Shown: in pieces, positions 10,431-22,654 of the stretch
Numbering within the stretch: position 1 is the first letter of the stretch
Layout of the letters: each line of letters starts with the position of its first letter
Origin: Sclerodactyla briareus
Taxonomy: Eukaryota > Echinodermata > Holothuroidea > Dendrochirotida > Sclerodactylidae
Reading direction: 5' to 3'
Length of the DNA stretch: 64,000 nucleotides
NCBI GenBank assembly: GCA_026419785.1
Contig: JAODTK010001888.1
Coordinates: 186,001 to 250,000 of the forward strand
The notes under the pieces: model-generated
The model's database searches: none
What the model was told of the DNA's origin: nothing
The model's input: the letters and a program-made list of their open reading frames with translations, nothing else
Made by a program: the position numbers and the translations under genes

Positions 10431-12752
10431 CTCCTTGTTCGGTACTCGGTTTTTTCTTTGATGATTATCATTTCTACGTCATCGAGAACAAACACAAAAA
10501 AAATCACTGCAATTTGAATCGGAAATCGCGATGCATCCGAAAATGTTCATAATAAAAATAAAATAGTATAAAAATTGGTTTCAATTTGGGGCTTTTTTTT
10601 GGAAAAATTGCAAAAAGTTGGATTGTAACGATTATAAATAAGGGAGTTAGAACTGTCAATGCAGGAATATTCTGATGCCCTAGATAAATGTTATTACTTT
10701 TGCTCAGATGTTCACGCGAATAGCATTGCAAATTATTCGACGGGAGAGGTGGGGGGGGGGGCAAATTTACCATGCGATTCTCCTAGCAAATTGACAATAT
10801 TTAGTAAGTGCGTCAGATAGTATAACGTCACGAGGTGATAGGAATAGTTCAATGATGATAAGATGATAATTGTTTATCTTAGACAATACATTCTGACCAC
10901 TCGCAAATGTTTTATTTTGCCTATCTACGGGATAGAGCAATAACATTTTACTCTTGATGGGGAATCTATGTTTGTACTGTGTGTTTTGGCAGTACAACCA
11001 CATAAGTTCGCACTGCGGGTGGAAGGTGTGGAATACAATTATTTCCGCACACCTGCCTTGAAAGAACGCTATAATCGAACGCGGTGGGTATGACGCTGTG
11101 CAGTGTTAGGTCATGCAATATTTATAAATAAGTATATACAATGCAACGGAACTTGGCAGGATGATCACTCTCCACGAAATTGACTGTCATTGCAGTCGCC
11201 AACTGGGAATTGGGAGCGTTTGAATAAAGGATTCATGGCGAACAAGTAAATCAAAGCTGTAGAATTTCAAGATGACTTAACTAATAACGGGCAATCATGT
11301 CGGTTTGGGAACTGGTTAGAGGTATTCCTTCTACTTTAATACTCGCATAATTACATAAATGACACAGTATTTCCATCACGTTGCAATGTTCGTTGTTATC
11401 TTACTGCGTAGTCCTTTGGACTTCACGTGCAATGACAGTTGAATTCAGTTGTAATTTATACCTCGGATACCACGGTGAACGCCTAGACCATTCAAATCCT
11501 ACACAACCTAGCTAATTAGCTAATAAGATGTTGCGTAACCTAAGGGTACTGTTTACATTATACAAAAATTATTTTCCAAAATGATTTGCCACAACTGTTT
11601 CAAACAACCGAGGCGGCAGTCACTTACCCCTAGCCGCTAACCGACTGAGAGGTAATCAGAATGGCATTTTCTATGCATTGCTGAGGTATTTAGCTGCCTC
11701 AACTTTCCATTCAAAAAAGTCTAATGCAAACATCTTGGTAAACGATATAGCTATATTTTTCGGAACCTTTGCAAACGATAGCAATACATTTTGGGAACTC
11801 TCTTGTCATGGTGATTATTCTCTGCAAAGTAAAGCAAAATTTCGCGGTTTCTATTCATTGTATCTCATACTCGTCTGTACCTTTGGCATTGGTGGAAGCA
11901 CTTACGGTTAGCGATTTTCATTGTTTCGGGTGCATTTTTTATATATTAAAAAAAAGAATATCACCAGACAAGGTACTTGTTGAAATATCACCGGGAGTAT
12001 CAGCTTTCAAATGTGTCATTTCTAATTATTGACAAATGGACAGAATATTTGTTACAGTTAGCTATAGCAGATAGCAAACAGGCACATCCTATGTGGAGTG
12101 TACCACTTTAACGATATTAGTGCGACAACGAAGGTATATATGGGCAATTGCCACATCAAGATAGAAATGCCTGTCACCCATATAAACGAATATGCTAACG
12201 AGCAGCATCTCTTCGGTCAGAAATCGTCAACATATCAACTGGTTGCTGCCAGTCTACATCAAACACAGATCATTATCGGATTGATTCGTACATTCTCAGC
12301 CTGTGGCGTTATATCCAGGGTCCTAATTGGAATCATAACACGACGCCCTTGTGCGCTCTGCTCTGTAACTATTCATTAGCTGCAGGCTGGGTGAATGGGC
12401 GCAACGTAACGTGAAAGGACAGTGAAGCGAATAGAAAAGCTCATTTCCAGCAGTACTCGCAGATGGCATTAGTTTTCGACCGTCAGCTCTCTCTCTGGCC
12501 TTAACCGTTAAACATCGCTTCACATTTCATTCTTCAATGAAAAACTGAATGGGTTATAACGATTCAAGTAGCTATCATAACCTCAAATTTTCGTTCTCTC
12601 TTCATATTTGCCAGTCAACTTGATGAGGTCAAGTGGTTATATCAGTAGACCCTCGGTCTGGTTCTCGTGTGGGTTTGCGTGTGTTGGTAATAAGCCAGTC
12701 GATGCTTGCGATGGTAAAGTCAAAGTATTATCAAATATAAGGGTCAAAATAA

Positions 12753-12770
12753 CAAATGCTTCGGCATTTG
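12753..12770. other. Short TTCG-loop hairpin
   Basis: CAAATGC-TTCG-GCATTTG is a perfect 7-bp stem closed by a TTCG loop. UUCG loops are unusually stable in RNA. No T-run or gene context suggests a terminator, and no second copy was seen. Confidence 0.4.
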
Positions 12771-13671
12771 GCTGAAGGCATGCATTCTGTAAAGATCGGG
12801 ATACCACCCCCCGTGTTGATATTAAGAACCCGTGTGTTTGTGGTCCATATACAATTTTGGTAAAAGACACGTGTCCTACTGCTCATTCAGCAAATCAAGT
12901 TTTGAGATGATACATCGGCCAAACAACATCGGTGAAACCCTTTTCAGTGGCCAGTAAGGTTCGGGAAAAGATCATGGTATATTTTCAAGGTAGACACTAT
13001 CTTTGATGCAGTGTTATCAGTTTGGTAGAAAATCCTTCTAATATGGTTTTATCGATCCCGCCAAATTTGAGACGAGTCAGTATGTTCCCAAATTGTTCCA
13101 TGTCGCTGACATCCTTCAGAATGAAGTCTTCCAAAGTTATTTGTATATCTGATGAACGTCCATAGCTCATAAAGATACGGAAAACCTTTTACGCCTCAAT
13201 CTCGACTCCAAACAATTATTATCAACACATAGGAATGCGATACCAAGCTAACAATGACTTTACGTAACGCTAATTGCACCTTTAATTCGATAGGCGCCAT
13301 AAAATGCATGTGTAGAACAATTCGGCGCTTCAATTATGACTCATATTATTACCTAATATTGGAATGTTATACTTAACATCAAATAAATGTCACAATGTCC
13401 ACGAAAATGGACCTAAATGCAACGTGTTCGCTCTAGAGTATTCCAACTGCCCTACATTATTTTTTTGGATCGATGAGTTGGTTTTTCTAATCGCAGAAAA
13501 TCATCATCACGATCATTCCATCCGTGGAAACAGCGGCAAGATTTGCAAATTTTCGTAAAGCGGCACTCCGGGATTTCAATTATGAAAACCCGTACTGCTC
13601 AATGCCTGTCCAATATATGTTTTTTCAGAACATAGGCACATGCTGTTGAAATAACGAACAACAGATTCACG

Positions 13672-13806
13672 ATGGTGCGAGATGCCCTGAACGTAGACAA
13701 TCATTACGAGAACATGAGAACGTTTTTTAACTGTATTCCTGGATGTTCCACTCACTGCCTCAATCCTGATGCCACATCCACCTGTTGTCCATGCCGACAG
13801 AACAAG
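13672..13806 (+). CDS. Weak candidate exon, cysteine-rich
   Basis: An ATG-initiated open segment ends at AAG|GTATTT, a good donor-like site. Near its end it encodes a cysteine-rich stretch with the spacing C-x3-C-x3-C-x8-CC-x-C. No known domain could be assigned. The frame continues open past the donor to 13,992, and the minus strand is also open in places, so the coding signal is ambiguous. It could equally be chance or part of an unrecognised mobile element. Nothing upstream looks like a promoter, and no acceptor-flanked partner exon was found downstream in the same phase. Confidence 0.15.
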
Positions 13807-13949
13807 GTATTTAGGAGTGCTCCCGCATCACATACCAAAGCGCAGTTGACTTCTATGACTCACGGAATGACCACCAGTTTCCATGGATGCCTTGACAAAT
13901 TGAGGTCCACTCTTGTCCGTTTCTCGTTCAATTTTGGTGGAGTATGGCC

Positions 13950-14405
13950 TTACATCACGCTCGGGCTTTTCCGTCTTGTAGTGCCATCTTGAAATCTTGT
14001 ACAAGCTCCCGGGAGGCTACCAGTCCGGGCTGTGTCCTCAGTGCTGATTGAATGATCGAATTGTTTGGCTTTTAATGTCATTATTCTCCTGAAAAAAACT
14101 AAGTGCATCTCCAGAGCCTCTGGATGTGTTCCGAACATTTTTTTTTTTTTTTTTGGGGGTGGGGGCATGTCTACGACAAGTTTCCAGTCGTGATGTATAC
14201 AATACTGATTTAAATGGTAGGTAGTTTGGTAATACGACTTGCCCTTGATGACCGAAATATGATAGTTGGATTGGAATTCCCCTATAACGGGACCTTCTGG
14301 TTCCAGGGAGGTGACTCTCACAATCACCCATTGGTACGAGACAGGCATGTTTAGCGGATCATGTGATGATGTTTCGCTTTCTAATGCCCCAAACTCCGTC
14401 CCCAT
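13950..14405 (-). other. Longest open frame of the window, unrecognised
   Basis: This is a 151-codon open frame. A length like this is only slightly beyond what chance gives in 64 kb read in six frames. Its middle contains a proline run followed by a lysine run, which come directly from a G-run and poly-T tract on the plus strand (14,138-14,166); this argues against a conserved protein. The part before that, about residues 10-80, is not low complexity but matches no family I recognise. An overlapping second minus frame at 14,038-14,331 is a shadow. No introns, promoter or polyadenylation signal support it. Confidence 0.15.
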
Positions 14406-14534
14406 TCTCGCGATTATCTAACCGGAGTCGCCAAGTAGTGTGAGGTGTATCTGTCTCTTCTCTGGTGACTAGTCGTGAAGAAGCTAATCAACATTGATGC
14501 CAAGAGATGACATTGTGCCTGCAGTCTAGTCTTT

Positions 14535-14696
14535 CGCAACCCGTGGACACCATATATATAGCAGTCTTTCCTGTATTCTCGTTCCTCTCTGTGCATTCAA
14601 TCGTTTCATAAACTCATTTAATGGAGCAATTCTATGAGATATGATGATTTCACCCAGCGGGTAGCCATCTGTCACTGGCGATGCGTTTGTTGTAGT
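14535..14696 (-). CDS. Weak candidate exon, partner of 15,132-15,208
   Basis: On the minus strand a pyrimidine-leaning stretch ends in TTATCAG at 14,697, and the sequence then stays open for about 54 codons, stopping near 14,528. It would join in phase 0 to the candidate exon at 15,132-15,208 across a 435-bp intron with GT and AG ends. The encoded protein is not recognised. An alternative reading of the same exon in another phase is also open for its first 43 bases up to a GG|GTGAAA donor. This is weak evidence only. Confidence 0.15.
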
Positions 14697-15131
14697 CTGA
14701 TAAGATAAATTTAATGTTCGTGAAAATAATTCCATACAGTATATATGTTAACTAAGCCGATCTACTTCCCGACGCCGGATTACAAAGACATACGACTTCG
14801 ACTGATACAAGGATTGAATTCTGGAGTCCCTTTCCCATCGGAACCGTGATGTCATCAATTCTGGACATAGGGACAAAAAAACCACCGTGTCTGCCGGAAG
14901 GGTTTGACGAGGGATTGTGGCGGACGAAATATTTCGGTTTCTAGGATTGTGATCAAAATTATCTTACAGAGGAGAATCGTTTTACCTTTTTTCGATGGTC
15001 CACGGGGCGGCCGAAAGGGGAGGGGTTAGTCCACATAAATCAGCCGAATTTGGCATGGGGGTTATTTAGCAGTGGGTATGAAAATTACTGTCCAAACATT
15101 GGACAAGGACGAACTATCACACAACACAAAC

Positions 15132-15208
15132 CATTGCGCCGTAGATGCTGCGATAGTTGTGGAATTCGTCAATCAAATCTTCAGCGCTGAGCTCCCAGTT
15201 GTGCCCAT
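15132..15208 (-). CDS. Candidate internal exon, unknown protein
   Basis: On the minus strand a pyrimidine-rich tract ending CTCTCCTTCAG precedes a 77-bp segment that ends at ATG|GTTTGT. Read in phase it encodes 25 codons that start GHNWELSAEDL and continue with an acidic/aromatic stretch containing NYRSIYG. The residue mix looks protein-like, with no low complexity and no repeats, unlike most open frames here. No family was recognised. The same strand has another weak candidate at 14,535-14,696. Without an identified partner gene this stays tentative. Confidence 0.25.
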
Positions 15209-17662
15209 CTGAAGGAGAGGCGAGCAAATTAGAATTGCGAAATCGTGTTATTTTTTAATGAATCGACGAACTATTTTTAGAGAAAGAATATGGTGGGGGC
15301 ACCATATAATATTTTCCAGTATCCCACATAGAAGGCTCGATCACAGACTGCCCAGCATACCACAAACGATCTCAAACTAGCTCACCAATTTGTTCGGCGG
15401 AGTTTATTCTTGAAACACAAGAGTGGGAATTGTGCTTCCGGGCTTCTTGTTAACCACACCTAACTCAGTATGTAGAGAGCTTAATATTCAGCCTGGTCAG
15501 CGACACGGAAGCGCGAACTCGAACATCAGAACTGTAAATTCGGCGGGCCATCTTGACTTGAGATATCAAACCTTTGAAGCATATAACTGATACGCAGGTA
15601 GATTAATCGATCCCCAAAATCACAAAATAAGGTGACGTGATACGATGTAACTAATACCATTGAAGGAGCAATTTTCAAGCGACGATTTTGGATTTGACCA
15701 CACACGAATTCGCCCAAACTCCGGTGAGATGTGCCTCCGCTCCTTTTTATATATGACCTTCAGAGTTGCACACGTCCAAACCAGTTTCATTTGTAGGAAC
15801 AACGACAACAGTAGTGTGTATCACATCACCTAACCTTCACCTGATCGAGTGTTTACATACGTTCACTTGGGCTTGTCCGTCGTCAGATGCATCTCACTGG
15901 AAGCAACTAAACAGGTTTATTATGTGCATATTGCCTCAACATCTGTATCCCCGTAGTCGATATGGGTAGCGGATACGTTACCAACTTTACCCAATACTTA
16001 GAGCTACAAGCTGTACGCCAATAGAATACGAAATGAAGACGGCCTTAGAAGAAAAAAAAAAAACATATACACACCGGGGTCGAATATAGCGAGGTGATTC
16101 ATATCGGGTTTTAAACGCGCAATCTTATACGACCATAGCCGAGGCTTCCTCTTTGATTACCGAATATATAAAGGCAACAAACGATAGTGTACTTCAAAGC
16201 TGAAATTCATTTCTAGTTGTTCGTGACTCTGCGTGACAAAATTAATATTAAGCGGCGAAACGCATGTCAAACAAAAATCAGAACACGATTAGTAAACGTG
16301 TGAATCTGGCTTACCAGAAGTTCATTTCAGAGACGTCAAACAACTACATATGGGATAGCGAGGCAATTGTCAAGCCTTCTGTTATAATATGTTCGACCTG
16401 AACCACTGTCTTAAAATAATAGGTCATTTGCCGCAGACTTGTCCCCCCTATAATCTCTAGCACGAATCTCCATCGAGAGGCTCCCCTATATCTAGTGCGG
16501 TAAATAATATTTTCGACAAATATAATGAACACGGGCAAGTTTTCGTCATAGGAAGAATGAGTCAGGCAGTTAACCATCAGACAATTTTCATTCTAAGCCT
16601 TTTTGGCATCGATCGCTGTGATTGGCCACTTCCCATCAATCGGCCTACTCGTTTCAATAATAATCGTTCAGGTTGTTTGCTCAACATTTATTTCAATGCG
16701 CTGACCCAACTACACGATACAACATAGGAGGTAACTAGTAGTTTTTCTACTTCTAGTTATCTCTCCAACCGTCCGTAGCCAACTCGTCCGTACCCGACGG
16801 TACACCATGAGTACCGTAAACCATGTATTTTAGACCGGCAATTCTTTCTGAGCAGGGAACAAGATGAAGGCCCGAAGGACGAGGGATATAGAAACGATAT
16901 GCGCTATGAATTAGGGCATTCTACAAAAGGTTTCCGATTCTGTATAATCAAAACAATCATGCGAATAAGACGTGTTTCAATATCAATTTCCTACCCTGCT
17001 ATAGTAATATTCCAGCTCTGTTTGCCTTTGTATTCTTCAGATTCATAATGACTTTCTGCATGTAGCATTTCATTATAATAAATCAAATGTCTTGTCCAAT
17101 ACTTCCTCTGAAATTGCGAATAATAAGACACACACACATTGTGGCTTCTCTCGGGACATTCGGTGGGCGAGAACTCAACCAACCTCTTTTGGAAACCCTG
17201 GGCCTAAGCTGTAAATTATTAATGCAATGTAATACTTCATATTGATTTCTTGAAGTAATCGTACACCTAACAATTTTTAGTTGTCCCCGAAGAGCATGAC
17301 TTTTGACGTCTTAGGTCTGGCAATTCAGGATATTCTGATCAAAATGAGCTCTTTTACATCTAGGCGAGGCAAATCCACTGAGTTAGCCTACTGTAAATGA
17401 AGATATTATTATGACCACGCTGTGTCAAATCGAATTTACGCTACTTGTTTATGTACGTACAAGTTGATTTTCTACTTCCTCGTAATATTCTGTTAACAGG
17501 AACGGTGTCAGTAAATAGAGGATGTAAAGGAACTAGAAATAAGTATATACTTCTTCTGGTACCTTCTTTCATCATAAAAACGCATTTAATTTACTCACAT
17601 ATATAAGAAAACCCACACTCAAGCATACACAGATGTAAGCTCAAGTACACACTGGTAACAGG

Positions 17663-17664
<2 letters not shown>

Positions 17665-17696
<32 letters not shown>

Positions 17697-17738
17697 CACA
17701 CACACGCGCACACACACGCGCGCGCGCACACACACACG
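17665..17738. repeat. (CA)n microsatellite with embedded (CG)n
   Basis: About 74 bp of CA repeat with one phase break, two CGCG-type insertions and an uninterrupted CGCGCGCGC segment near 17,717-17,727. The minus-strand open frame at 17,591-17,785 with Cys-Val and Cys-Ala repeats is produced by this tract and is not a gene. Confidence 0.95.
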
Positions 17739-19639
17739 TATACCATATTCATGTTTGATCGAAAAAGCAGGAACACGGAAGACACGTATATGGTTTTACA
17801 AATATTGAGGGCAGGGAGACGGTCATGGCGAATACGACAGGAGCAGTGCGGCTTTATAGAAATATGAATCCCTTATTATGATAAGAAAGAAGAAGAGAAA
17901 AATGTCACAGATGACCTAGTTTTTATACTGGTCAACCTCGGGCCAAGGAATAGTGGAGCTGCTGTTTGGCGTAGCCAAATTATCATTCAAAGAAGTAGGG
18001 TTAATGATATCTTAGGCAATTAGGTCGTTTTTCAGTATGCAAGAGTACTCCTGTCAGTCTGGTCTGTAAGAAATGCGTTTTGTTGTGAAGCCTATTCATC
18101 AGCAATTTTACTACGACTGGACGTTTTGGCTTCTCGTCACGCGAGGGGCTCTGTTTCTCGCGCCAGTGATCTCATATGCAGGTTCCGAATATCTTGAAAT
18201 TGGAATTCTTAGTTGGCCTTTTCAGCCCGTGTCCGGGTCTCGCTCTTGTAACAGCAAAATCGTCCCGTTTTGAAGATGTACAGCGCATGAACGCAATCCG
18301 GAATAAGCTGAGCGAATAGTACGGAGTTTTAAAGGGGGGGGGGGGGAGGGGTGGAAGCAGCTCGTGGGCATTCCCTCCTGCGATTCCTCTGTAGTGGAGT
18401 GAGCGAGTAAAGCGAGTAAAGTCCCACTTACAAGTCAAGAGAATGGATATGTACCTAACTTCTATACTGCATATTCATCAATGAGTAAACTATACCGAAA
18501 GCAATTTATGCTTCCGTACAAATGTTTTTATCTTTATTTTTTTATTTGTTATTATTCTCCAATAACTTGGCTATATTAGCAGAGATGATCAGTTTGGGTA
18601 TGACAAATAGGCAAAATATACTTACGTAAATCCTGAGTTTGTCCTTCTTTATAAGATCTGGGTATGTTGAAAACGGGCTCATGTAACTCAATAAATCCAA
18701 CAGACAGAGGCACCCGACTCGATTGAACAAACTGCGATTGAAGTCTTGATTTTGCCAGACAACACTCTTGATCAGATCCTTGCAGCTTTCTCGACTAGTC
18801 TCGGTTTATCGGATGTGCCTTCATAGATCTACAGATAGTTGTTATTTGAACGTTCATCCAAATTAGACGAATGTTTTATACAAGGAACGCTGCTAGACGG
18901 GTAAAAGTGAAGAGCGCCTCTAGTCCCTCCCCTTACAGATCACGCTGCATTATTGATCAGCGCACTACGCACACTTTGTCAACAGAAGAGCACGATGCTA
19001 TCTTTCTTCAACGACATAAACTTACTGAATGTATATGCTGCAGGAGGAGCTCATGGAGTGTCATAAATTAAAAGCGGCGGCGACCGGATCGCATCAAACG
19101 GAGAAATGGAACCATGAGGCTATCGCGGTACACTGCAGGGTGCATTACTTTGTAGTTCGATCAGCAGTGGACAGAAACGGAATTGCACTGACCTATCGCA
19201 AACACTGTTCACCGAGGAGAAATGCCCAGAAGTGAGAGGAGGGTATGGAAGGGTGTTGGAATCGGCCAAAAGTCAGTCCGCAAACAGGTGTGAACATTAG
19301 CGCAAAAATAGGTTAGGGTCATTATTGTCATTGCTGTTACTGGCTGTTCCATAGCCTGACCACATCTGAATAGAATCCAATGTTTCTAAGTCACATGAGG
19401 CCAATTGATCTCTTTTTCATATTTTATGGCGCAATTCGAGGCGTACCTTCTCCATGGTCACTGAGCTCTCCCGCCATGAGCTGAGCGACTAGATATATCA
19501 TTTGTTCGTTTACCGAGGGGCGGATAACTTTTATTTGAAAGTACTTAGAGGTATGGCATTCAACACTTGAAGCCTAAAAAGGGTTCCAGTGTGATGTTTT
19601 ATGAGCACAATTTCCCTAAAAAAAAAAACTTGTAGAAGA
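17739..19639. other. Unannotated non-coding stretch
   Basis: No gene was recognised. A 13-base G run lies at 18,334-18,346. Open frames at 18,073-18,273, 18,172-18,438 and 19,029-19,235 are short, overlap others on the opposite strand, and match no family. Confidence 0.5.
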
Positions 19640-20070
19640 AATTTACGCCTCCAATCCAGATAAGAGAGATGAGTCCTATGTAACAGTATTGAAATATCGC
19701 CGACTCAGATTTTTAAAGGCTGCCCTCGGCTCTGGTTATTGTATTATCGATATGAACGTTGAAGTTTAGGTTGGACTCCAAAGTGACAGCGTCAGTCGTG
19801 CAGTTATGAATTTGCCTCAGGACTTTTACCAGGACTTTTCATATCAATTCCATCGAAGTAAATTAATTTTGATTTTGATTGAGTCAACCACGCTAATTGC
19901 AACACAAGTCGTCATTTCCATTCATGCGGCTGGAGAGAATTATTATTGGGATGATCAATAGAGGCAGACTACCACATCGTCAGCAAATCGGGAGATGTTA
20001 TTCTTCTGGCTGCACGTGATATCACTAACATCATTTATGTGAAGAAGGGGACTAAGTATAGAACCATGTC
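19640..20070 (-). mobile_element. Non-LTR retrotransposon RT fragment
   Basis: Minus-strand translation shows successive reverse-transcriptase landmarks. First comes a GS(I/V)L-SPLL segment (about 20,030-20,066) followed by IND, matching the PQGSVLGPLLFxxYINDL block. Next is FADD with VVVCL after it (about 19,965-19,995), the catalytic YADD/FADD motif of Jockey-like RTs. Then, in another frame, comes SNLNFNVHIDNTITRAE (about 19,725-19,793), which resembles the LGxxxxxxLxWxxHI region just after the catalytic domain. Stops and at least two frame changes separate these, so it is a dead fossil. Neither the endonuclease nor the 3' end was identified. The family is non-LTR, probably Jockey/CR1-like, but the exact clade is not determinable by eye. 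Confidence 0.75.
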
Positions 20071-22067
20071 GAGAGAGAGAGCGGTGAAGTCTGTCCCTGT
20101 AATGAATTGGTCTTTTTCCGGGCTGAAGATGAAGGAGAATAGACCAATAACGTGATTCTTACAGTTCATGTAATTAGGTTTATGCCACATTTGAACAGAA
20201 GGCTAACATGTTGCGGTAATTGCTCGCGACAAAAAGTTCTCCCTACAGGCTTTGATAACATGGTCGTAACTATCGCTGTGTAGAAAAATACCCTACTGTA
20301 GAGTTGAAGTAAAACATGAATACTTAGCAACATGGCTAAGTGTTCCAAGTGACCATACTACAGTAAGATGCCTAATCAAATCATGGGATTAGGAGAGTAT
20401 TTCTATTGACTTGATCATCACCATGATCATAGGCAGTTTGGCGTGAGGTGTCCTTGTGGGCGTGGGTGAGACGGGGAAAACATCAAGACATCTCTCTCAA
20501 CTCCGCCCTATTGTGGGCCAAAGGCACTGTCAATACCCTGCGAGGCCGCTGCGCACAACTTTAAATTCCGTTTTTTCCTTCCGCGTCTACCCTCCCAACG
20601 TCCGGCCAACCACCTCAATTTCCCTGGACTTTTCAGAGAAACCCATTACTGTCATCCATTCTTTCATCATAACCAAACCAAATCAGGACACAATCTCGAA
20701 TTTTAGCTAGACTAAGACGATCCCGACTCAGCAATTCCTATCGTCCCCGTTTAAAACAGCACATATCATATCATCCTCATATCAAGTTCATTTCAAATTG
20801 GTCGATTTGAATGTTTCCATTTCAATTGGAAGAATATCTCCAAAACCATCAGTCATAATTCAGCTTGTGTGTTTGATTAGAAACGCGAAATACATTTGTT
20901 AATGTTAGAGATTCCATTATTTGATTTGTATTGTTAGAATGGTGTTTCAACTTTCTGTCAAATATTATGCTGAGAATGAATTTCCTCTGATTCTATTTCC
21001 AATTAGCATTCTCCTCCTCTTAGCTCTTGAATGGGAGGCGGGAGTTTGAACATTTTATTTTTCCGTGAGTTATTTATACGATGTTCGGGAGAGCAACACT
21101 TTATAAAACCGTTGGCAATGACATAACGTTCGAACGTTTCCGTTAATTTATATATTTCAGTTTTCGTGTTTCACACTAAAAGAATCAACTACACAAATAT
21201 TTTGCTGATCCAGGAATGGGAAAAACATTTTATGCACAAGAGGGTAGAATAACTTTGGTTAGATGCAAAATGGTGTTATCTTTCACACCCTCATTGCAGG
21301 AGTTCAACTCCTCATGCACGCCAAAAAGTGCTACTGTCTTGAATTTCAGTATGTTTTTCAAAACGTTTCACCACAAATAATTCCATAATACCATTGCGGT
21401 CTGTTAAAATCTGTATAATGCTCGACGCAACATGGGGGGTCGGGACTGAATGTGTCAAAATATTACCCAAATTAACAAACGTGAATATAAGCCCAAGCAT
21501 GCGAGCTGGGTCATCAATTTCAAATTTCAAAGCACAATTTGTAAGCTTTTGTTTCAATTATCAGAATCAACCGACAACCAACTATACCTACCACCCCTGT
21601 GACTCTAGCCCCAAAACATAGTCAGCTTGAGGCGGCGATCGCACTTGCTGCTGAATCAGCATGATTCTAGAATGTCACCTGGAAATCTTTCTCCATGCCA
21701 TCAAAGCTAAGGACACGTCGCAAAAGTCTGACCCATGGCATTTCTCAGGTAGGTTTCCAGTCTTCTGAACACAGAAAACGATCTCTCCGCGGTAGCGGAA
21801 GATATAGGAAATGTCCAATAAATCCGTAAGAGATGTTCAAGGTAGCAAGGTATATGAACATATCTCGCATTTGGTTCAGTTCGAATTGTCCAGTTACTGG
21901 CTCATTGTGGGGAGTCCTGCGGGCGTTTGTAGTGCTTTTTGTTCTAGTTTTGTCGTGGGGATTTTGCATCTGTGAAAAGGTGTTTTCTTTGATCTGCGGT
22001 GATGTTCAGTCAGACCGATCACACGCGTTTTCCTCAAGGCCTCTTCTGTACCCGCGTGGTCTCCGCG
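20071..22067. other. Unannotated non-coding stretch
   Basis: No gene was recognised. Open frames at 20,456-20,710, 21,312-21,557 and 21,394-21,621 are short and match nothing known. The part adjacent to 20,071 may contain more of the RT fossil (5' side of the element), but no motif was legible. Confidence 0.45.
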
Positions 22068-22071
22068 GGTG
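22050..22071. repeat. CCCGCG inverted repeat
   Basis: CCCGCG, a 6-base spacer and CGCGGG form a GC-rich hairpin just before the possible zona pellucida-like segment. It may be fortuitous. Confidence 0.35.
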
Positions 22072-22323
22072 ATTGGGTACCCATCGCTGTCTGGAACCCA
22101 CATCAAATTCCATGTGACGATAGAGAGCTCGTTCTTTCTCTGCAAACCGTTCTTCCTATCGTTTGTTTTGACCGTGTCCACAGAGGTGCATGTTCAACTC
22201 TGTGTAAAAAATACCGTTTGGTGTACGTCCACCAAATTTGCTTGGTGCACGTCCTTCTACGCGGCAAACGCACAGCGATTGAGAGGAAGAAGGGCGCTAT
22301 TAGACCAGTTAAATTTTAATTAG
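22068..22323 (+). CDS. Possible C-terminal zona pellucida-like exon
   Basis: The open segment ends in a TAG stop at about 22,321-22,323. Its translation has alternating Phe/aromatic beta-strand-like residues, then TEVHVQLCV, two further cysteines, and a basic RLRGRRA site followed by LLDQLNF. The order (beta strand, V-x-V-x-x-C, cysteines, dibasic furin-type site) resembles the end of zona pellucida domains, which in invertebrates carry an RxRR cleavage site. The usual invariant cysteine positions are not all present, and the Gly-Cys-Pro start of the second half reads as Gly-Tyr-Pro. A second plus frame and a minus frame (21,894-22,181) are also open over the same bases, which weakens the case. 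It could be a decayed exon or chance. Confidence 0.25.
22217..22254 (+). repeat. Nested inverted and direct repeat
   Basis: TTTGGTG-TACGTC-CACCAAA (22,217-22,236) is a perfect 7-bp hairpin. The word TTGGTG(T/C)ACGTCC recurs at 22,218 and 22,242, 24 bases apart. It lies inside the zona pellucida-like open frame, where a 24-base step keeps phase. Confidence 0.5.
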
Positions 22324-22654
22324 TTTATTGTCTCACTTAAAAAAATGAATTTAACGTTATTAGGCCTCGGACGCTTTCCCCAATGGGGCTTTTTCGGACA
22401 CTCGTAGTGTTATCCCATGAGGCAAAAACTTTGGTTAGTGGTTAAGGGCGTTAAATCACGCCTGATCGAAGTAATTGACGTGTTCAGTGACCGAAAACCT
22501 CAAGATTTCGATTGAATGTGAAGTAGGATGGATTGTTTCAGGATCTGAACGGACCAAATGAATCACCCGGGAAATGGAAGGAGTGTATGGGCCTCCATCC
22601 ATACAAATCCTTCATTTAAAAATGTTTTTGGGGAAATGTTTGGGGGATATTCCC

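Larger units (their letters stand above)
8158..17664. other. Long stretch without recognisable genes
   Basis: About 9.5 kb with no secure gene. It holds a TTG repeat, a possible retroelement trace at 10.3-10.4 kb, a TTCG hairpin at 12,753, weak exon-like segments at 13,672 and 14.5-15.2 kb, and the longest open frame of the window (13,950-14,405), all listed separately. A TATATAAAG motif at about 16,166-16,174 is an isolated TATA-like word with no supporting coding sequence downstream. Homopolymer runs occur at 10,750-10,760 (G) and 14,138-14,154 (T). Confidence 0.5.

Noticed and set aside
13950-14405. Longest open frame as a real gene
   Set aside because: Length is close to chance, the Pro/Lys core comes from homopolymers, a second frame overlaps, and there is no family match.
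17591-17785. Cys/Val/Ala-rich protein on the minus strand
   Set aside because: Direct translation of the (CA)n/(CG)n tract.
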